From Sphingomonas piscis (lineage in GTDB: Bacteria; Pseudomonadota; Alphaproteobacteria; Sphingomonadales; Sphingomonadaceae), in contig NZ_CP049869.1 in the NCBI RefSeq assembly GCF_011300455.1, positions 1,178,001 to 1,242,000 on the forward strand: a DNA stretch of 64,000 nucleotides, written 5' to 3'. The notes under the pieces are model-generated. The model worked only from the letters and a program-made list of their open reading frames with translations, was not told the DNA's origin and did not search any database. Within the stretch, counting starts at the first letter, position 1, and the number at the start of each line of letters is the position of its first letter. Positions 49,392 through 57,949 of this stretch are shown piece after piece. The translations under genes and the position numbers were made by a program.

Positions 49392-50192
49392 GTGATCGGC
49401 GAGCGACCGCCGCTCCTCGACATCAGGGATGCAAGCGTCCTTCGTGGCGGGCAGTTGGTGTTGGACCATATCTCTCTTAGCGTTCGGGAGGGGCAGCACA
49501 CCGCCATCCTCGGGCCGAATGGAGCCGGCAAGTCGACGCTGATGGCGCTGATCAGCCGTGACCTTTACCCGCTGCATGGCGGGCAGGTCGGGATCATGGG
49601 CCAGGAGCGCTGGCGCATTCGCGACCTCCGCAGCCTGATCGGGATTGTCTCGCCCTCGGTGCATCTGGATTTGGCCGGCGAGAGCGGCGGGCGGCTCGAC
49701 GCCTTTTCAGCCGTCGCCGCCGCCTTCTTCAGTTCTCGCGGCCTGTCCCCGAACCATTCGTTGGATGACGACATGCTGCGGCGAGCCGGCGAGGCATTGA
49801 CGCGCATGGGTGTGAATCACTTGGCCGCCCGCGAGGTGGCGACACTATCAAGCGGTGAAGCTCGACGGGTGCTGATCGCCCGCGCCCTGGTCCACAATCC
49901 CCGAGCCTTGATCCTCGACGAGCCTTGCCAGGGTCTCGATCCCGGCACGCGGCGGCGCTTCCTGGAAGACCTCAGGGAAGTTGCCCGTGCGGGAACGACG
50001 TTGATCCTGGTGACCCACCACGTAGAGGAGATCCTTCCGGAGATCGCGCAAATCATTCTCCTCAAGCACGGCAAGATTGCCGGTGCGGGCGATAAGGACG
50101 CCATGCTGGAAAGAGGCAGACTTGGCGCGCTCTTCGACACGCCGGCAAAGGTGCGGCGTAACGGTGACTGGTACCATGCCGACTTCGGCTGA
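49392..50192 (+). CDS. Orphan ABC-type ATPase
   Basis: A 266-residue ATP-binding protein with Walker A GPNGAGKST at residues 41-49, a variant signature LSSGE at 152-156 and Walker B ALILDEP at 172-178, ending with an LVTHHVEEI switch histidine. The fold and length fit ModF/YlmA/Caf16-like soluble ABC proteins. No membrane permease or substrate-binding protein gene is adjacent. GTG 49392 lies seven bases after the peptidase stop; earlier in-frame codons belong to noise inside that gene. The end abuts the convergent CFA-like gene at 50193. Confidence 0.85.
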   Translation: MIGERPPLLDIRDASVLRGGQLVLDHISLSVREGQHTAILGPNGAGKSTLMALISRDLYPLHGGQVGIMGQERWRIRDLRSLIGIVSPSVHLDLAGESGGRLDAFSAVAAAFFSSRGLSPNHSLDDDMLRRAGEALTRMGVNHLAAREVATLSSGEARRVLIARALVHNPRALILDEPCQGLDPGTRRRFLEDLREVARAGTTLILVTHHVEEILPEIAQIILLKHGKIAGAGDKDAMLERGRLGALFDTPAKVRRNGDWYHADFG

Positions 50193-51410
50193 TCAGGAGG
50201 CGCCCCGGTAACGAGCCTCGGCCGCCGCCATGTAATCCCGCGTAATCGGCAGTGCCCGACGGTTGCGTACATACTGCACCTGGTAATTGCAGGCCGCACC
50301 CGTTTCGAACATCACGATCCCGCCTGCCAGGTAAAACTCCCACATCCGAAAGAACCTGGCATCGTAGATCTGCTCGATCTTGGCTCGGTTCTTCGTCGCC
50401 CGGGCAAGCCATTCCCGCAACGTATATGCGTAGTGAAGTCGCAGGATTTCGACATCGCTGGGGATCAGCCTCACCTTCTCGGTCGCTGAGAACATCTGCG
50501 ACAGGCTGGGCACGTGGTAGCCGGGGAAGATATATTTGTCGGTGAACGGGTCGGGTTGCCCGGCACCGCCGAGCTTGCCGATCGTGTGGAGCAACATGAC
50601 ACCGTCATCGGTCAGGAGCTCGCGGCACTTGAGGAAGAATTCCTCGTAATGCGCGGCCCCCACATGTTCGAACATGCCCACCGAAACGATGCGGTCGAAG
50701 CGGCCTTCCAGTAGGCGGTAGTCGATCAATTCGAACTTCACATGGTCCGAGACGCCGGCTTGTTCGGCGCGCTCTCGGGCCAACCGTAATTGCTCTTCGG
50801 AAAGGGTGATGCCTAGGACGTCGACACCCGCAACCTGGTGCAGGTAGATCGCCATTCCACCCCACCCACAGCCGATGTCCAGCACCCGGTGGCCCGGCTG
50901 GAGGTGGAGCTTGGCGGCGATGTGCGCCTTCTTGTCGCGCTGCGCCTGTTCCAGGCTGTTCGCCGGGTCGGTGTAGTAAGCGCAGCTGTACTGCCAGTCC
51001 TCGTCGAGGAAGAGTTCATAGAGCGCGTTGCCGATGTCGTAATGGTGCGCGACATTCCTGCGGGACTTGGTCGGATCGTTGCGCCGGAATAGCCGCTTCA
51101 GCCACTTGGCCTTGCCTTTGCCCAGTGCCTTGCGGGGGTTGCCCTGCTCCCACGGGCGGGCGCCGACGACCAATTCGAGCAAGTCGAGGATGGAGCCGTC
51201 CTCGACGGTCACCCGACCGTCCATATAGAGTTCGGCGAAGCGAAGACGCGGGTTGCGCCAGATCTCCCGCATCACGCCCCTGTCGTGGAAGCGGATGGTG
51301 AGGTGCTTGCCGCCCCCGCCTCCGTGCGTCTCCTGACTGCCGTCCGCCTGGATAATGGTCAGGCTTCCAACCGGCAGGATCTGGTCGATGAAACGTCCGA
51401 TCAGCGACAT
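50193..51410 (-). CDS. Cyclopropane-fatty-acyl-phospholipid synthase-like methyltransferase
   Basis: A 405-residue class I SAM methyltransferase of the CFA synthase family. The NVAHHYDIGNALYELFLDEDWQYSCAYY segment (about residues 119-146), LDIGCGWGG at 177-185 and the FDRIVSVGMFEHVG stretch are typical. These enzymes methylate unsaturated acyl chains of phospholipids, but the family also contains other lipid methyltransferases. ATG 51410 begins the coding region cleanly. It is the last gene of the long suf-led minus-strand run, 60 bases after the MpaB-like gene. Confidence 0.88.
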   Translation of the reverse strand: MSLIGRFIDQILPVGSLTIIQADGSQETHGGGGGKHLTIRFHDRGVMREIWRNPRLRFAELYMDGRVTVEDGSILDLLELVVGARPWEQGNPRKALGKGKAKWLKRLFRRNDPTKSRRNVAHHYDIGNALYELFLDEDWQYSCAYYTDPANSLEQAQRDKKAHIAAKLHLQPGHRVLDIGCGWGGMAIYLHQVAGVDVLGITLSEEQLRLARERAEQAGVSDHVKFELIDYRLLEGRFDRIVSVGMFEHVGAAHYEEFFLKCRELLTDDGVMLLHTIGKLGGAGQPDPFTDKYIFPGYHVPSLSQMFSATEKVRLIPSDVEILRLHYAYTLREWLARATKNRAKIEQIYDARFFRMWEFYLAGGIVMFETGAACNYQVQYVRNRRALPITRDYMAAAEARYRGAS

Positions 51411-51470
51411 GGGCGCGTCCCTTTTTCGTCGCAATGCGGATGCCACGCGACGCGGCGGCCCGCAATCGGC

Positions 51471-52307
51471 CTAGGTGCGGCCAAGCGCCCAGCGAAGGCT
51501 ATTCGCCAGGCCACCAACCGATGCCCGAAGCAATGGCGCCGCGGCGCCCGAGGAGCGCAAGCGGTGCATGCGCCGCGCCCAGCCCGGGAGCAAGTCCACC
51601 GCGGCCCGGGCAAGCGTCTTCTGCACCGGCAGTGCAGCAAGTCCCGTGCCTGGCGGCGACAGGATGATGTCGCGCACGATGTGCGAGCGCTCATCGGCGA
51701 CCAACTCTGGACGGAAGCTCTCCAGCAAAGCCTTGGCCTCGGCAATCGAGCGGGGGATTGGATCGGCGCCGAGCTTTTCCGCCACGATTGCGACATCGGC
51801 GAAGAAACGGTCCTGATCCGCCCTGCTCATGTCCGGCTCCGCGTGCCGAATCCACGCCTCGAGGAAGCTCATCTCGCCGGCCACATGCACCCAGGCTAGC
51901 AGTCGCGGGTCGTCGGCGGCGTAGCTGCGGCCATCCGGCAATGTGCCCACCACGCGCGCATGGATCCGCCGAACCCGCGCGATCATCGCCTCTGCATCGG
52001 CCCGCTCGCCATAGGTCGTAGTCGCGATGAAACGTGCCGTCCGCCGCAACCGGCCGAGCATGTCTTCCCGAAAATTACTGTGGTCCCAAACGCCGGCCAG
52101 CGCCTGGGGATGGAGCATCTGCAACAGTAGGCCCGACATGCCGCCGATCATCATAGTCGTGACATCGCCATGAACGCGCCAGGCGACCGAGCCGCGCGGG
52201 ATCAACGAGTTGTCCGGTGAAGGAACAACGGGGCGCTCGCCCTTGGCCTGATCGTTGAAGGTGCGCCGGACCGTGCCCGCCAGCGAGCGCCGCAGCGGCT
52301 CCGTCAG
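51471..52307 (-). CDS. MpaB/DUF2236-family protein with probable CTG start
   Basis: A protein of about 278 residues. The conserved DUF2236/MpaB segments are GSVAWRVHGDVTTMMIG, LLLQMLHPQALAGVWDHSNF and RRTARFIATTTYG. Members are heme proteins or oxygenase-like enzymes of uncertain role. The conserved N-terminus (TEPLRRSLAGTVRRTFNDQ) lies upstream of the only TTG start at 52205, and no ATG, GTG or TTG occurs between it and an upstream stop. CTG 52307, 10 bases after the rlmN stop, is therefore the likely start, with coupling. Confidence 0.8.
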   Translation of the reverse strand: MTEPLRRSLAGTVRRTFNDQAKGERPVVPSPDNSLIPRGSVAWRVHGDVTTMMIGGMSGLLLQMLHPQALAGVWDHSNFREDMLGRLRRTARFIATTTYGERADAEAMIARVRRIHARVVGTLPDGRSYAADDPRLLAWVHVAGEMSFLEAWIRHAEPDMSRADQDRFFADVAIVAEKLGADPIPRSIAEAKALLESFRPELVADERSHIVRDIILSPPGTGLAALPVQKTLARAAVDLLPGWARRMHRLRSSGAAAPLLRASVGGLANSLRWALGRT

Positions 52308-52317
52308 GAAACGCGCG

Positions 52318-53514
52318 CTAGGCAGTCTGGGCGGCAGCTTCGCGGTCCCGCTCGGCGCGCCTCTTCTTCTCCGCCGCAGTCTTCAGCTGCCCGCAGGCCG
52401 CGTCGATATCGCGACCGCGCGGCGTACGCACCGGTGCTGAAATGCCGCTTTCGAACACGATGTTGCTGAACGCCTTCACCCGCTCTGGCGTGGAACATTC
52501 GTAGACGGCACCCGGCCATGGATTGAACGGGATCAGGTTGACCTTGGCGGGCAGCTTGTAGTGGCGGATCAGCCGAACCAGCTCGCGCGCATGCTCGTCG
52601 CTGTCGTTCTTGTCCTTCAACATCACATATTCGAACGTGATCCGCCGGGCGTTGTTGGCGCCCGGATAGTCGCTACAGGCCTGAAGCAGCTCTTCGATGC
52701 CGTATTTGCGGTTAAGGGGCACGATCTCGTCGCGGATCTCCTTGGTGACGGCATGCAGCGACACGGCAAGATTGACGCCGATCTCGTCGCCGCAGCGTTC
52801 CATCATCGGCACCACGCCGCTGGTCGACAGCGTAATCCGCCGCTTGGACAAGCCAAGCCCGTCGCCGTCCATGACGATTTTCAACGCATCGCGGACATTG
52901 TCGAAATTGTAGAGCGGCTCGCCCATGCCCATCATGACGATGTTGGTGAGCATGCGCCCTTCCGGCTGGCTCGGCCATTCGCCGAGCGCGTCGCGGGCGA
53001 GCATCACCTGGCCGACGATTTCCGCCGGCTCCAGGTTGCGGACAAGCTGCATCGTGCCGGTGTGGCAGAAGCGGCAGTTGAGCGTGCAGCCCACCTGGCT
53101 CGACACGCAAAGGGTGCCGCGATCCGCATCGGGGATGAAGACCATCTCGAAATCATGGCCGTCATGGGTCTTCAGCAACCACTTGCGCGTGCCGTCTATG
53201 GAGACCTGCGCCTCGGTGACGTCGAGGCGGGCAATCGCGAAGCGCTCGGCAAGCCAGGGTTGCTGCGCCTTGGCGATGTCGCTCATCGACGCGAAGTCGG
53301 TGACGCCGCGATTGTAGATCCAGTGCCAGATCTGCTTGGCGCGGAGCTTCGCCTGGCGAGGCTCCAACCCAGCCTTCTCGAGCTCCGCCCTGATCTGGTC
53401 CTTTGATAGGCCGACAAGGTCGACACGACCATCCGCGCGCGGCGAGATGACGCGCTTAACGGGCACAGGGTCGACCGCGCCGGGGATCGGCATCAAGGCA
53501 GTGTTGGCTGTCAT
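52318..53514 (-). CDS. rlmN: 23S rRNA A2503 / tRNA A37 C2-methyltransferase
   Basis: A radical-SAM enzyme that methylates C2 of adenine 2503 in 23S rRNA and of A37 in tRNAs. The 398-residue protein has the Cx3Cx2C cluster at Cys143, Cys147 and Cys150 (CTLNCRFC), the N-terminal [15 protein letters not shown] domain and the C-terminal [12 protein letters not shown] with the resolving cysteine. It ends with a basic coiled tail ([14 protein letters not shown]). Its position 23 bases after a hypothetical gene in the suf run is unusual but both are on one strand. Confidence 0.95.
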   Translation of the reverse strand: MTANTALMPIPGAVDPVPVKRVISPRADGRVDLVGLSKDQIRAELEKAGLEPRQAKLRAKQIWHWIYNRGVTDFASMSDIAKAQQPWLAERFAIARLDVTEAQVSIDGTRKWLLKTHDGHDFEMVFIPDADRGTLCVSSQVGCTLNCRFCHTGTMQLVRNLEPAEIVGQVMLARDALGEWPSQPEGRMLTNIVMMGMGEPLYNFDNVRDALKIVMDGDGLGLSKRRITLSTSGVVPMMERCGDEIGVNLAVSLHAVTKEIRDEIVPLNRKYGIEELLQACSDYPGANNARRITFEYVMLKDKNDSDEHARELVRLIRHYKLPAKVNLIPFNPWPGAVYECSTPERVKAFSNIVFESGISAPVRTPRGRDIDAACGQLKTAAEKKRRAERDREAAAQTA

Positions 53515-53537
53515 GCGAAGCGCCTATGTAGCGACAA

Positions 53538-54016
53538 TCAGCGCATTTTTCCAGCGCAGCGAGCCGCCGCCGCGTCGATTGCGGTTGGGGCGCCGGCAAG
53601 CACGTAATAATCGCGGATACGGACCCCGCCCGGGTCGCGAGCCTCGACCTTCATGCGCGGATTGGCACGGACGGCATTCATGATTGCTTCCTGCTGGTGC
53701 GCACCGCGGCTCCAGGCCCAATAGCCGGCGCCGGCGAGTAGGAAGGGCTGATTGCCGACCTGAAGGATGACGGAGGAGCCTGGGCGAACCGGACGGCTGA
53801 GCCGCGTGTAGAACTCCCCCAACGCTTGCGGTCGGCGGAGAAGGTGAAGCCTGCGATGGCCTGGATGCGATCCTTGGTGGCAATGCGCTCGGCACGAGTG
53901 CCGGCATCGCACACAGCGCCGCGATCGAGCGCCGCCCAGTTGCCACCGGCAAACAATCGGGTCTGTGCAGTTGCGCTGCCTGCCAGCAACAGCGAGAGGG
54001 CAGCAAAGCGGATCAC
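53538..54016 (-). CDS. Secreted hypothetical protein, frameshifted near 53818
   Basis: A protein of 159 residues when repaired, with a signal peptide (FAALSLLLAGSATAQ). The first 66 residues continue through AGGNWAALDRGAVC and IAGFTFSADRKRWG. After the break in the five-G run at 53816-53820 the adjacent frame gives EFYTRLSRPVRPGSS, QVGNQPFLLAG and a C-terminal RDYYVLAGAPTAID. One extra G joins them smoothly. Two cysteines, near the N- and C-termini, might form a disulfide. I recognise no family. The start overlaps the GNAT stop. Confidence 0.65.
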
Positions 54017-54456
54017 GCCAGCGCCTTTCCGAACACCACCAGCCGCTCAACTTCTTCGAAGCCGACCGCTTTGTGCCAGGCGTGACTGGTCTCTCGATCG
54101 GCCTCGGTGTCCGACCCGAGCCAACGCATTCCCTGCTCCCGCGCCCAGCCTTCCACAGCAGAAAGTAGCCCTGCCGCGACGCCGCTCCGCCGATACTCCG
54201 GCTCGACCCACAGATCTTCGACATAAGCCGCCTTCAGGTCGGGGGAGCCCTCGGCATAGTTGCGGATACGGGCATCGATCACCCCGGCAGCGTTGCCGTC
54301 GTCAGTGAATGCAAGGAAGCCGACGTAAGGTTCGGGAAGGCTTGTCAGCTGCTCCAGCTCAGCCTCGAATTCGGCTGCGCTCTGGCCGGGATGCAGCTTG
54401 GCCAGCAACGCCGCCCATACGGTCAAATCGGCGGAACTCGCCCGCCGGACGATCAA
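54013..54456 (-). CDS. GNAT-family N-acetyltransferase, AAC(6')-like
   Basis: A 147-residue acetyltransferase using acetyl-CoA. The AAYVEDLWVEPEYRRSGVAAGLL segment is the classic GNAT beta4/A motif, with RRSGVA binding the pyrophosphate; the spacing and the LGSDTEADRETSHAWHKAVGFEE segment match the aminoglycoside 6'-acetyltransferase-like branch. That group includes many chromosomal enzymes with no drug role, so no resistance is claimed. TTG 54456 is preferred; a GTG at 54477 overlaps the SufA gene further. Confidence 0.85.
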   Translation of the reverse strand: MIVRRASSADLTVWAALLAKLHPGQSAAEFEAELEQLTSLPEPYVGFLAFTDDGNAAGVIDARIRNYAEGSPDLKAAYVEDLWVEPEYRRSGVAAGLLSAVEGWAREQGMRWLGSDTEADRETSHAWHKAVGFEEVERLVVFGKALA

Positions 54457-54812
54457 ACCGTGAAGCTCTCGCCGCACCCGCAGCTGCCCTTGGCATTGGG
54501 ATTTTCGAACACGAAGCCGGCGGTGAAATCATCCTCACGCCAGTCCATCGTGCTGCCGATCAGGTAGAGTATCGAGCCGCCGTCGACATAGAAGGTCCCA
54601 CCTGGCGTCTCGATCTTTTCGTCGAACTTGTTCTCCTCGGTCACGTAATCGACCGAATAAGCGAGGCCTGAGCAGCCGCGCCTCGGCGTCGACAGCTTCA
54701 CGCCGATCGCACCGTCCGGTGCACGGCTCATCAGGTCCGCAACGCGCTGCTCGGCCGAGGGCGTTAGGATGATCGCGGCAGGGCGAGCCCGAACCTTCGT
54801 TTCGCTGTTCAT
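54453..54812 (-). CDS. sufA: A-type iron-sulfur carrier SufA
   Basis: A 119-residue HesB/IscA-family carrier that accepts Fe-S clusters from SufBCD and delivers them to targets. The three ligand cysteines are Cys47 (RRGCSGLAY) and Cys111/Cys113 (GSCGCGESF). ATG 54812 is chosen over an upstream in-frame start because it precedes the conserved domain. It follows sufT with a four-base overlap, completing the suf genes proper. Confidence 0.93.
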   Translation of the reverse strand: MNSETKVRARPAAIILTPSAEQRVADLMSRAPDGAIGVKLSTPRRGCSGLAYSVDYVTEENKFDEKIETPGGTFYVDGGSILYLIGSTMDWREDDFTAGFVFENPNAKGSCGCGESFTV

Positions 54813-55279
54813 AGCATTCCGAGCTCCAGCCGCGCTTCGTCGCTCATCTTGGATGGGTCCCACGGCGGATCCCAGATCAATTTGACCTCCGCATCGCGGA
54901 CGCCGGGGACCGAAAGCACGCGAAGCTCGACCTCGCCCGGCATCGATTCCGCCACCGGGCAGTGGGGGGTCGTCAGGGTCATGGTGACCACCGCATCGCC
55001 ATCCTCGCTGACGGAGACGTCGTAGATTAAGCCAAGCTCATAGATGTCGACCGGGATTTCGGGGTCGTAGATGGTCTTCAAGACCTCGACGATCGCGGCT
55101 TGAAGGTCGCCGCCAGGACCGTGAACCGGCTCGTCCTTCGGCTGCTCGGCGAGAAAGCCGGCGAGATAGTCGCGCTTGCGCTCGAAGGTCTCGGCGGGCG
55201 TTTCTGGCTCTACGCGGGCGCGGGGCGGTGGGGCGACGCCCTCAACTTCCTCGACCTCGATCTTCCGTTCCTCGTTCAT
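54809..55279 (-). CDS. sufT: SUF assembly protein SufT (MIP18/DUF59)
   Basis: An auxiliary factor in Fe-S maturation. The 156-residue protein has an acidic, Pro-rich N-terminal extension (about residues 1-50) and a MIP18/DUF59 domain with IYDPEIPVDIYELGLIYDV and the TTPHCPVAESMP segment containing the conserved cysteine. Its role is known from other bacteria to matter under iron or oxidative stress. ATG 55279 overlaps the sufS stop; a longer frame upstream lies within sufS. Confidence 0.92.
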   Translation of the reverse strand: MNEERKIEVEEVEGVAPPPRARVEPETPAETFERKRDYLAGFLAEQPKDEPVHGPGGDLQAAIVEVLKTIYDPEIPVDIYELGLIYDVSVSEDGDAVVTMTLTTPHCPVAESMPGEVELRVLSVPGVRDAEVKLIWDPPWDPSKMSDEARLELGML

Positions 55280-56466
55280 GCGAAGATCCGTTTCACCTGC
55301 TGTAGCCCGCGCACCAAAGCTTTGATGTCCGAGCTGTCGCTGTGCGCCGCGAAGCTCGCCCGGCAGGTCGCACCCACGCCGAGCAACTCCATCAGCGGCT
55401 GCGCGCAATGGTGCCCGGCGCGGATCGCTACGCCCGCATCGTCCAATATGGTACCGACATCGTGCGGATGCACCCCGTCGACGTTGAAGCTGACGATGCC
55501 GGCGCTGTCCTCCGGTCCATAGAGCGTCACGCCGCCGATACCCGCCAATGCCGAGCGGCACTCAGCCACCAGCGCGCTTTCGTGCGCATGCAGGGCGTCC
55601 GTACCGATCGCCCGGACCCAATCAACCGCTGCGTGCAGCCCGATGGCACCGACGATGTGCGGCGTCCCCGCCTCGAACCGCTGCGGCGGCGGCGCGTAGG
55701 TCGTTTGCTCAAAGGTCACCTTGTCGATCATCGCCCCGCCACCCTGGTAAGGCGGCATGGCATCGAGCAGGTCGGAACGCCCCCAGAGGGCGCCGATCCC
55801 CGTCGGGCCATAGAGCTTGTGGCCGGAAAATGCGTAGAAGTCGCAACCGATCTCCGCCACGTCGACGGGTAGGCGCGGAACGGCCTGGCAGCCGTCAAGC
55901 AGCAGGTACGCATCGACTGAATGCGCGATCTCTGCCGCACGCTTCGCGTCGAGGATCGAGCCGAGCACGTTCGACACATGCGCGAACGCAACCACCTGAT
56001 GCTGGTCGCTGATCATCGCCGCGGCAGCATCGAGATCAATGCGGCCGTCTTCCGTCAGCGGGCAGACGTCGACCTGAAAACCGGCAAGCTGCCACGGCAC
56101 GATATTGCTGTGATGCTCCAGCGCCGACAGCAGCACGCGGCGGCGCCCCATCTTTGGCAGGCATTGCGCGACGAGGTTGATCGCCTCGGTGGCGCCACGG
56201 GTGAACACCAGTTCGCTCGGCTCCCCGCCGATGAGGTTGGCGGCCGAAGTCCGCGCAGCCTCATAGGCCTCCGTCATCGTTGCCGACCGCTGGTAGATTC
56301 CGCGGTGCACCGACGCATAATCCTGCGCATACGCCTTGGTGATCGCATCGATCACCGCCTGCGGTTTTTGCGCGCTGACCGCGCTGTCGAGATAATGCCA
56401 GTCGCGGATCGCCGGAAACTGGTCTCGGACACTAAGCGCCGAGTTGATCTGCACGGGCGCGTTCAT
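55276..56466 (-). CDS. sufS: Cysteine desulfurase SufS
   Basis: Releases sulfur from cysteine as an enzyme persulfide using PLP. The 396-residue protein carries FSGHKLYGPTG with the PLP lysine at residue 217, the EHHSNIVPW segment, and the group II active-site motif ATCRASF with catalytic Cys368. No SufE gene is visible in the window. The start overlaps sufD by four bases. Confidence 0.94.
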   Translation of the reverse strand: MNAPVQINSALSVRDQFPAIRDWHYLDSAVSAQKPQAVIDAITKAYAQDYASVHRGIYQRSATMTEAYEAARTSAANLIGGEPSELVFTRGATEAINLVAQCLPKMGRRRVLLSALEHHSNIVPWQLAGFQVDVCPLTEDGRIDLDAAAAMISDQHQVVAFAHVSNVLGSILDAKRAAEIAHSVDAYLLLDGCQAVPRLPVDVAEIGCDFYAFSGHKLYGPTGIGALWGRSDLLDAMPPYQGGGAMIDKVTFEQTTYAPPPQRFEAGTPHIVGAIGLHAAVDWVRAIGTDALHAHESALVAECRSALAGIGGVTLYGPEDSAGIVSFNVDGVHPHDVGTILDDAGVAIRAGHHCAQPLMELLGVGATCRASFAAHSDSSDIKALVRGLQQVKRIFA

Positions 56467-57212
56467 GCGGCGACCCTCTGCAAGGCATCACGGGTTGCGG
56501 TACAAAGCTGCAAGCGTTGCACCTCATCCTCGACATCGTCCCACAGCCCGATGACGAAGCCCTCCAGCAGCAACGCCTTGGCGCTTGCGGGATCGAGCCC
56601 ACGGCTCATCGCGTAGAAAAGCTGATCCTTGTCGAGCTCACCGACGGAAGCACCGTGGGCGCACTTCACATCGTCGGCGTAGATCTCGAGCTCAGGCTTA
56701 CAATTGGCGGTGGCACCACGGTCGAGCAGCATGGCTTTGACCGACTGCTCGCCGTCGGTCTGCTGCGCCCCGCGTGCGACATGGACCTTCCCAAGATAGG
56801 AACCGACGGCCTTGCCCCCGAGCACGCTCCGGACCGTTTGCCGCGACACCGCGGACGGCTCGATGTGGCGGACGGTCGTGACCACTTCCAGCGTTGCATT
56901 GGCTCCGCCGATGTTTGCCGCGTCAAAGGTAAAGCAAGCACCTTCGTGCAGCGTCACGTCCAGCTCTACGCGGCCATATTCCGGCGCGATGTTAAGTGCG
57001 AACAAGGTCAGTTCCGCGCCCGGCGCAAGGATGACTTCCCCGCGCCGAATCTGCACATCGTCGCTGGTCGGGGCCCAGATCTGCTGCACCTTTTGCTGCG
57101 CAGCAATTTCGATCCGCTCTGGCGCCGCAAGATCGTTCCAGACACGCTTCAGCGCCTCAATATCGGCGTAGCGGTAAGCCTCGTCGGCGCGGGTGGGAAA
57201 CGGCGCGGTCAT
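56463..57212 (-). CDS. sufD: Fe-S assembly scaffold component SufD
   Basis: A 249-residue beta-helix subunit that pairs with SufB in the SufBC2D scaffold. The [28 protein letters not shown] segment near the C-terminus is the shared SufB/SufD signature. It is shorter than E. coli SufD (about 420 residues), consistent with the reduced SufD of many alphaproteobacteria that lacks most of the N-terminal region. It overlaps sufC and sufS by four bases each. Confidence 0.92.
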   Translation of the reverse strand: MTAPFPTRADEAYRYADIEALKRVWNDLAAPERIEIAAQQKVQQIWAPTSDDVQIRRGEVILAPGAELTLFALNIAPEYGRVELDVTLHEGACFTFDAANIGGANATLEVVTTVRHIEPSAVSRQTVRSVLGGKAVGSYLGKVHVARGAQQTDGEQSVKAMLLDRGATANCKPELEIYADDVKCAHGASVGELDKDQLFYAMSRGLDPASAKALLLEGFVIGLWDDVEDEVQRLQLCTATRDALQRVAA

Positions 57213-57949
57213 GCGACCTCCGCATATCCTTCGCGCTCGAGTTCATGGGCCAGTTCCGGACCGCCGCTGCGGACGATCCGACCGGCCGAAAGTACGTGCA
57301 CCTTGTCCGGCCGCACATAGTCGAGCAGCCGTTGGTAGTGGGTGATCAGCAGCACCGATTTATCGGGTGCACGCATGATGCGATTGATGCCGGCTCCGAC
57401 CGCACGAAGCGCGTCGATGTCGAGCCCGCTGTCGGTCTCGTCGAGGATGGCGAGCTTCGGGTTCATGATGCCCATCTGCACCATTTCCGCGCGCTTCTTC
57501 TCGCCGCCCGAGAAGCCGACGTTGACTGGTCGTTTCAGCATGTCGACGTCCATCCCGAGCGCACCCGCCTGTTCGCGCGCAAGCCTGATGAACTCGGCGC
57601 CCGACAGCTCCGCTTCGCTACGCGAACGGCGCTGCGCATTGAGGCTCTCGCGCAGGAACTGGAGGTAGGACACGCCGGGGATTTCGACGGGATATTGGAA
57701 GCCCAGAAACAATCCCCGCGCAGCCCGCTCGTGCGGCTCCATGCCGAGCAGATCGGCGTCGTCGAAGCTCACCGCGCCGTCGGTGATCTCATACCCCGGC
57801 CGGCCGCCAAGCGCATAAGCCAGCGTCGACTTGCCCGCCCCGTTCGGCCCCATGATCGCATGCACCTCGCCCGCAGGCACGGTGAGCGACAAGCCTTTGA
57901 GGATCGGCTTGCCGGCGACGGTCGCGTGGAGGTTTTCGATACTCAGCAC
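57209..57949 (-). CDS. sufC: Fe-S assembly ATPase SufC
   Basis: A 246-residue ABC-type ATPase that powers the SufBCD scaffold. Walker A is GPNGAGKST at residues 34-42, the signature is FSGGEKKRAEM, and Walker B is LAILDETDSGLD. Typical SufC, soluble, with no membrane partner. ATG 57949 directly follows the sufB stop. Confidence 0.95.
   Translation of the reverse strand: MLSIENLHATVAGKPILKGLSLTVPAGEVHAIMGPNGAGKSTLAYALGGRPGYEITDGAVSFDDADLLGMEPHERAARGLFLGFQYPVEIPGVSYLQFLRESLNAQRRSRSEAELSGAEFIRLAREQAGALGMDVDMLKRPVNVGFSGGEKKRAEMVQMGIMNPKLAILDETDSGLDIDALRAVGAGINRIMRAPDKSVLLITHYQRLLDYVRPDKVHVLSAGRIVRSGGPELAHELEREGYAEVA

Noticed and set aside
54013-54456. Aminoglycoside resistance gene
   Set aside because: The protein has the AAC(6')-like GNAT form, but chromosomal relatives often have no drug activity and nothing here marks transfer.
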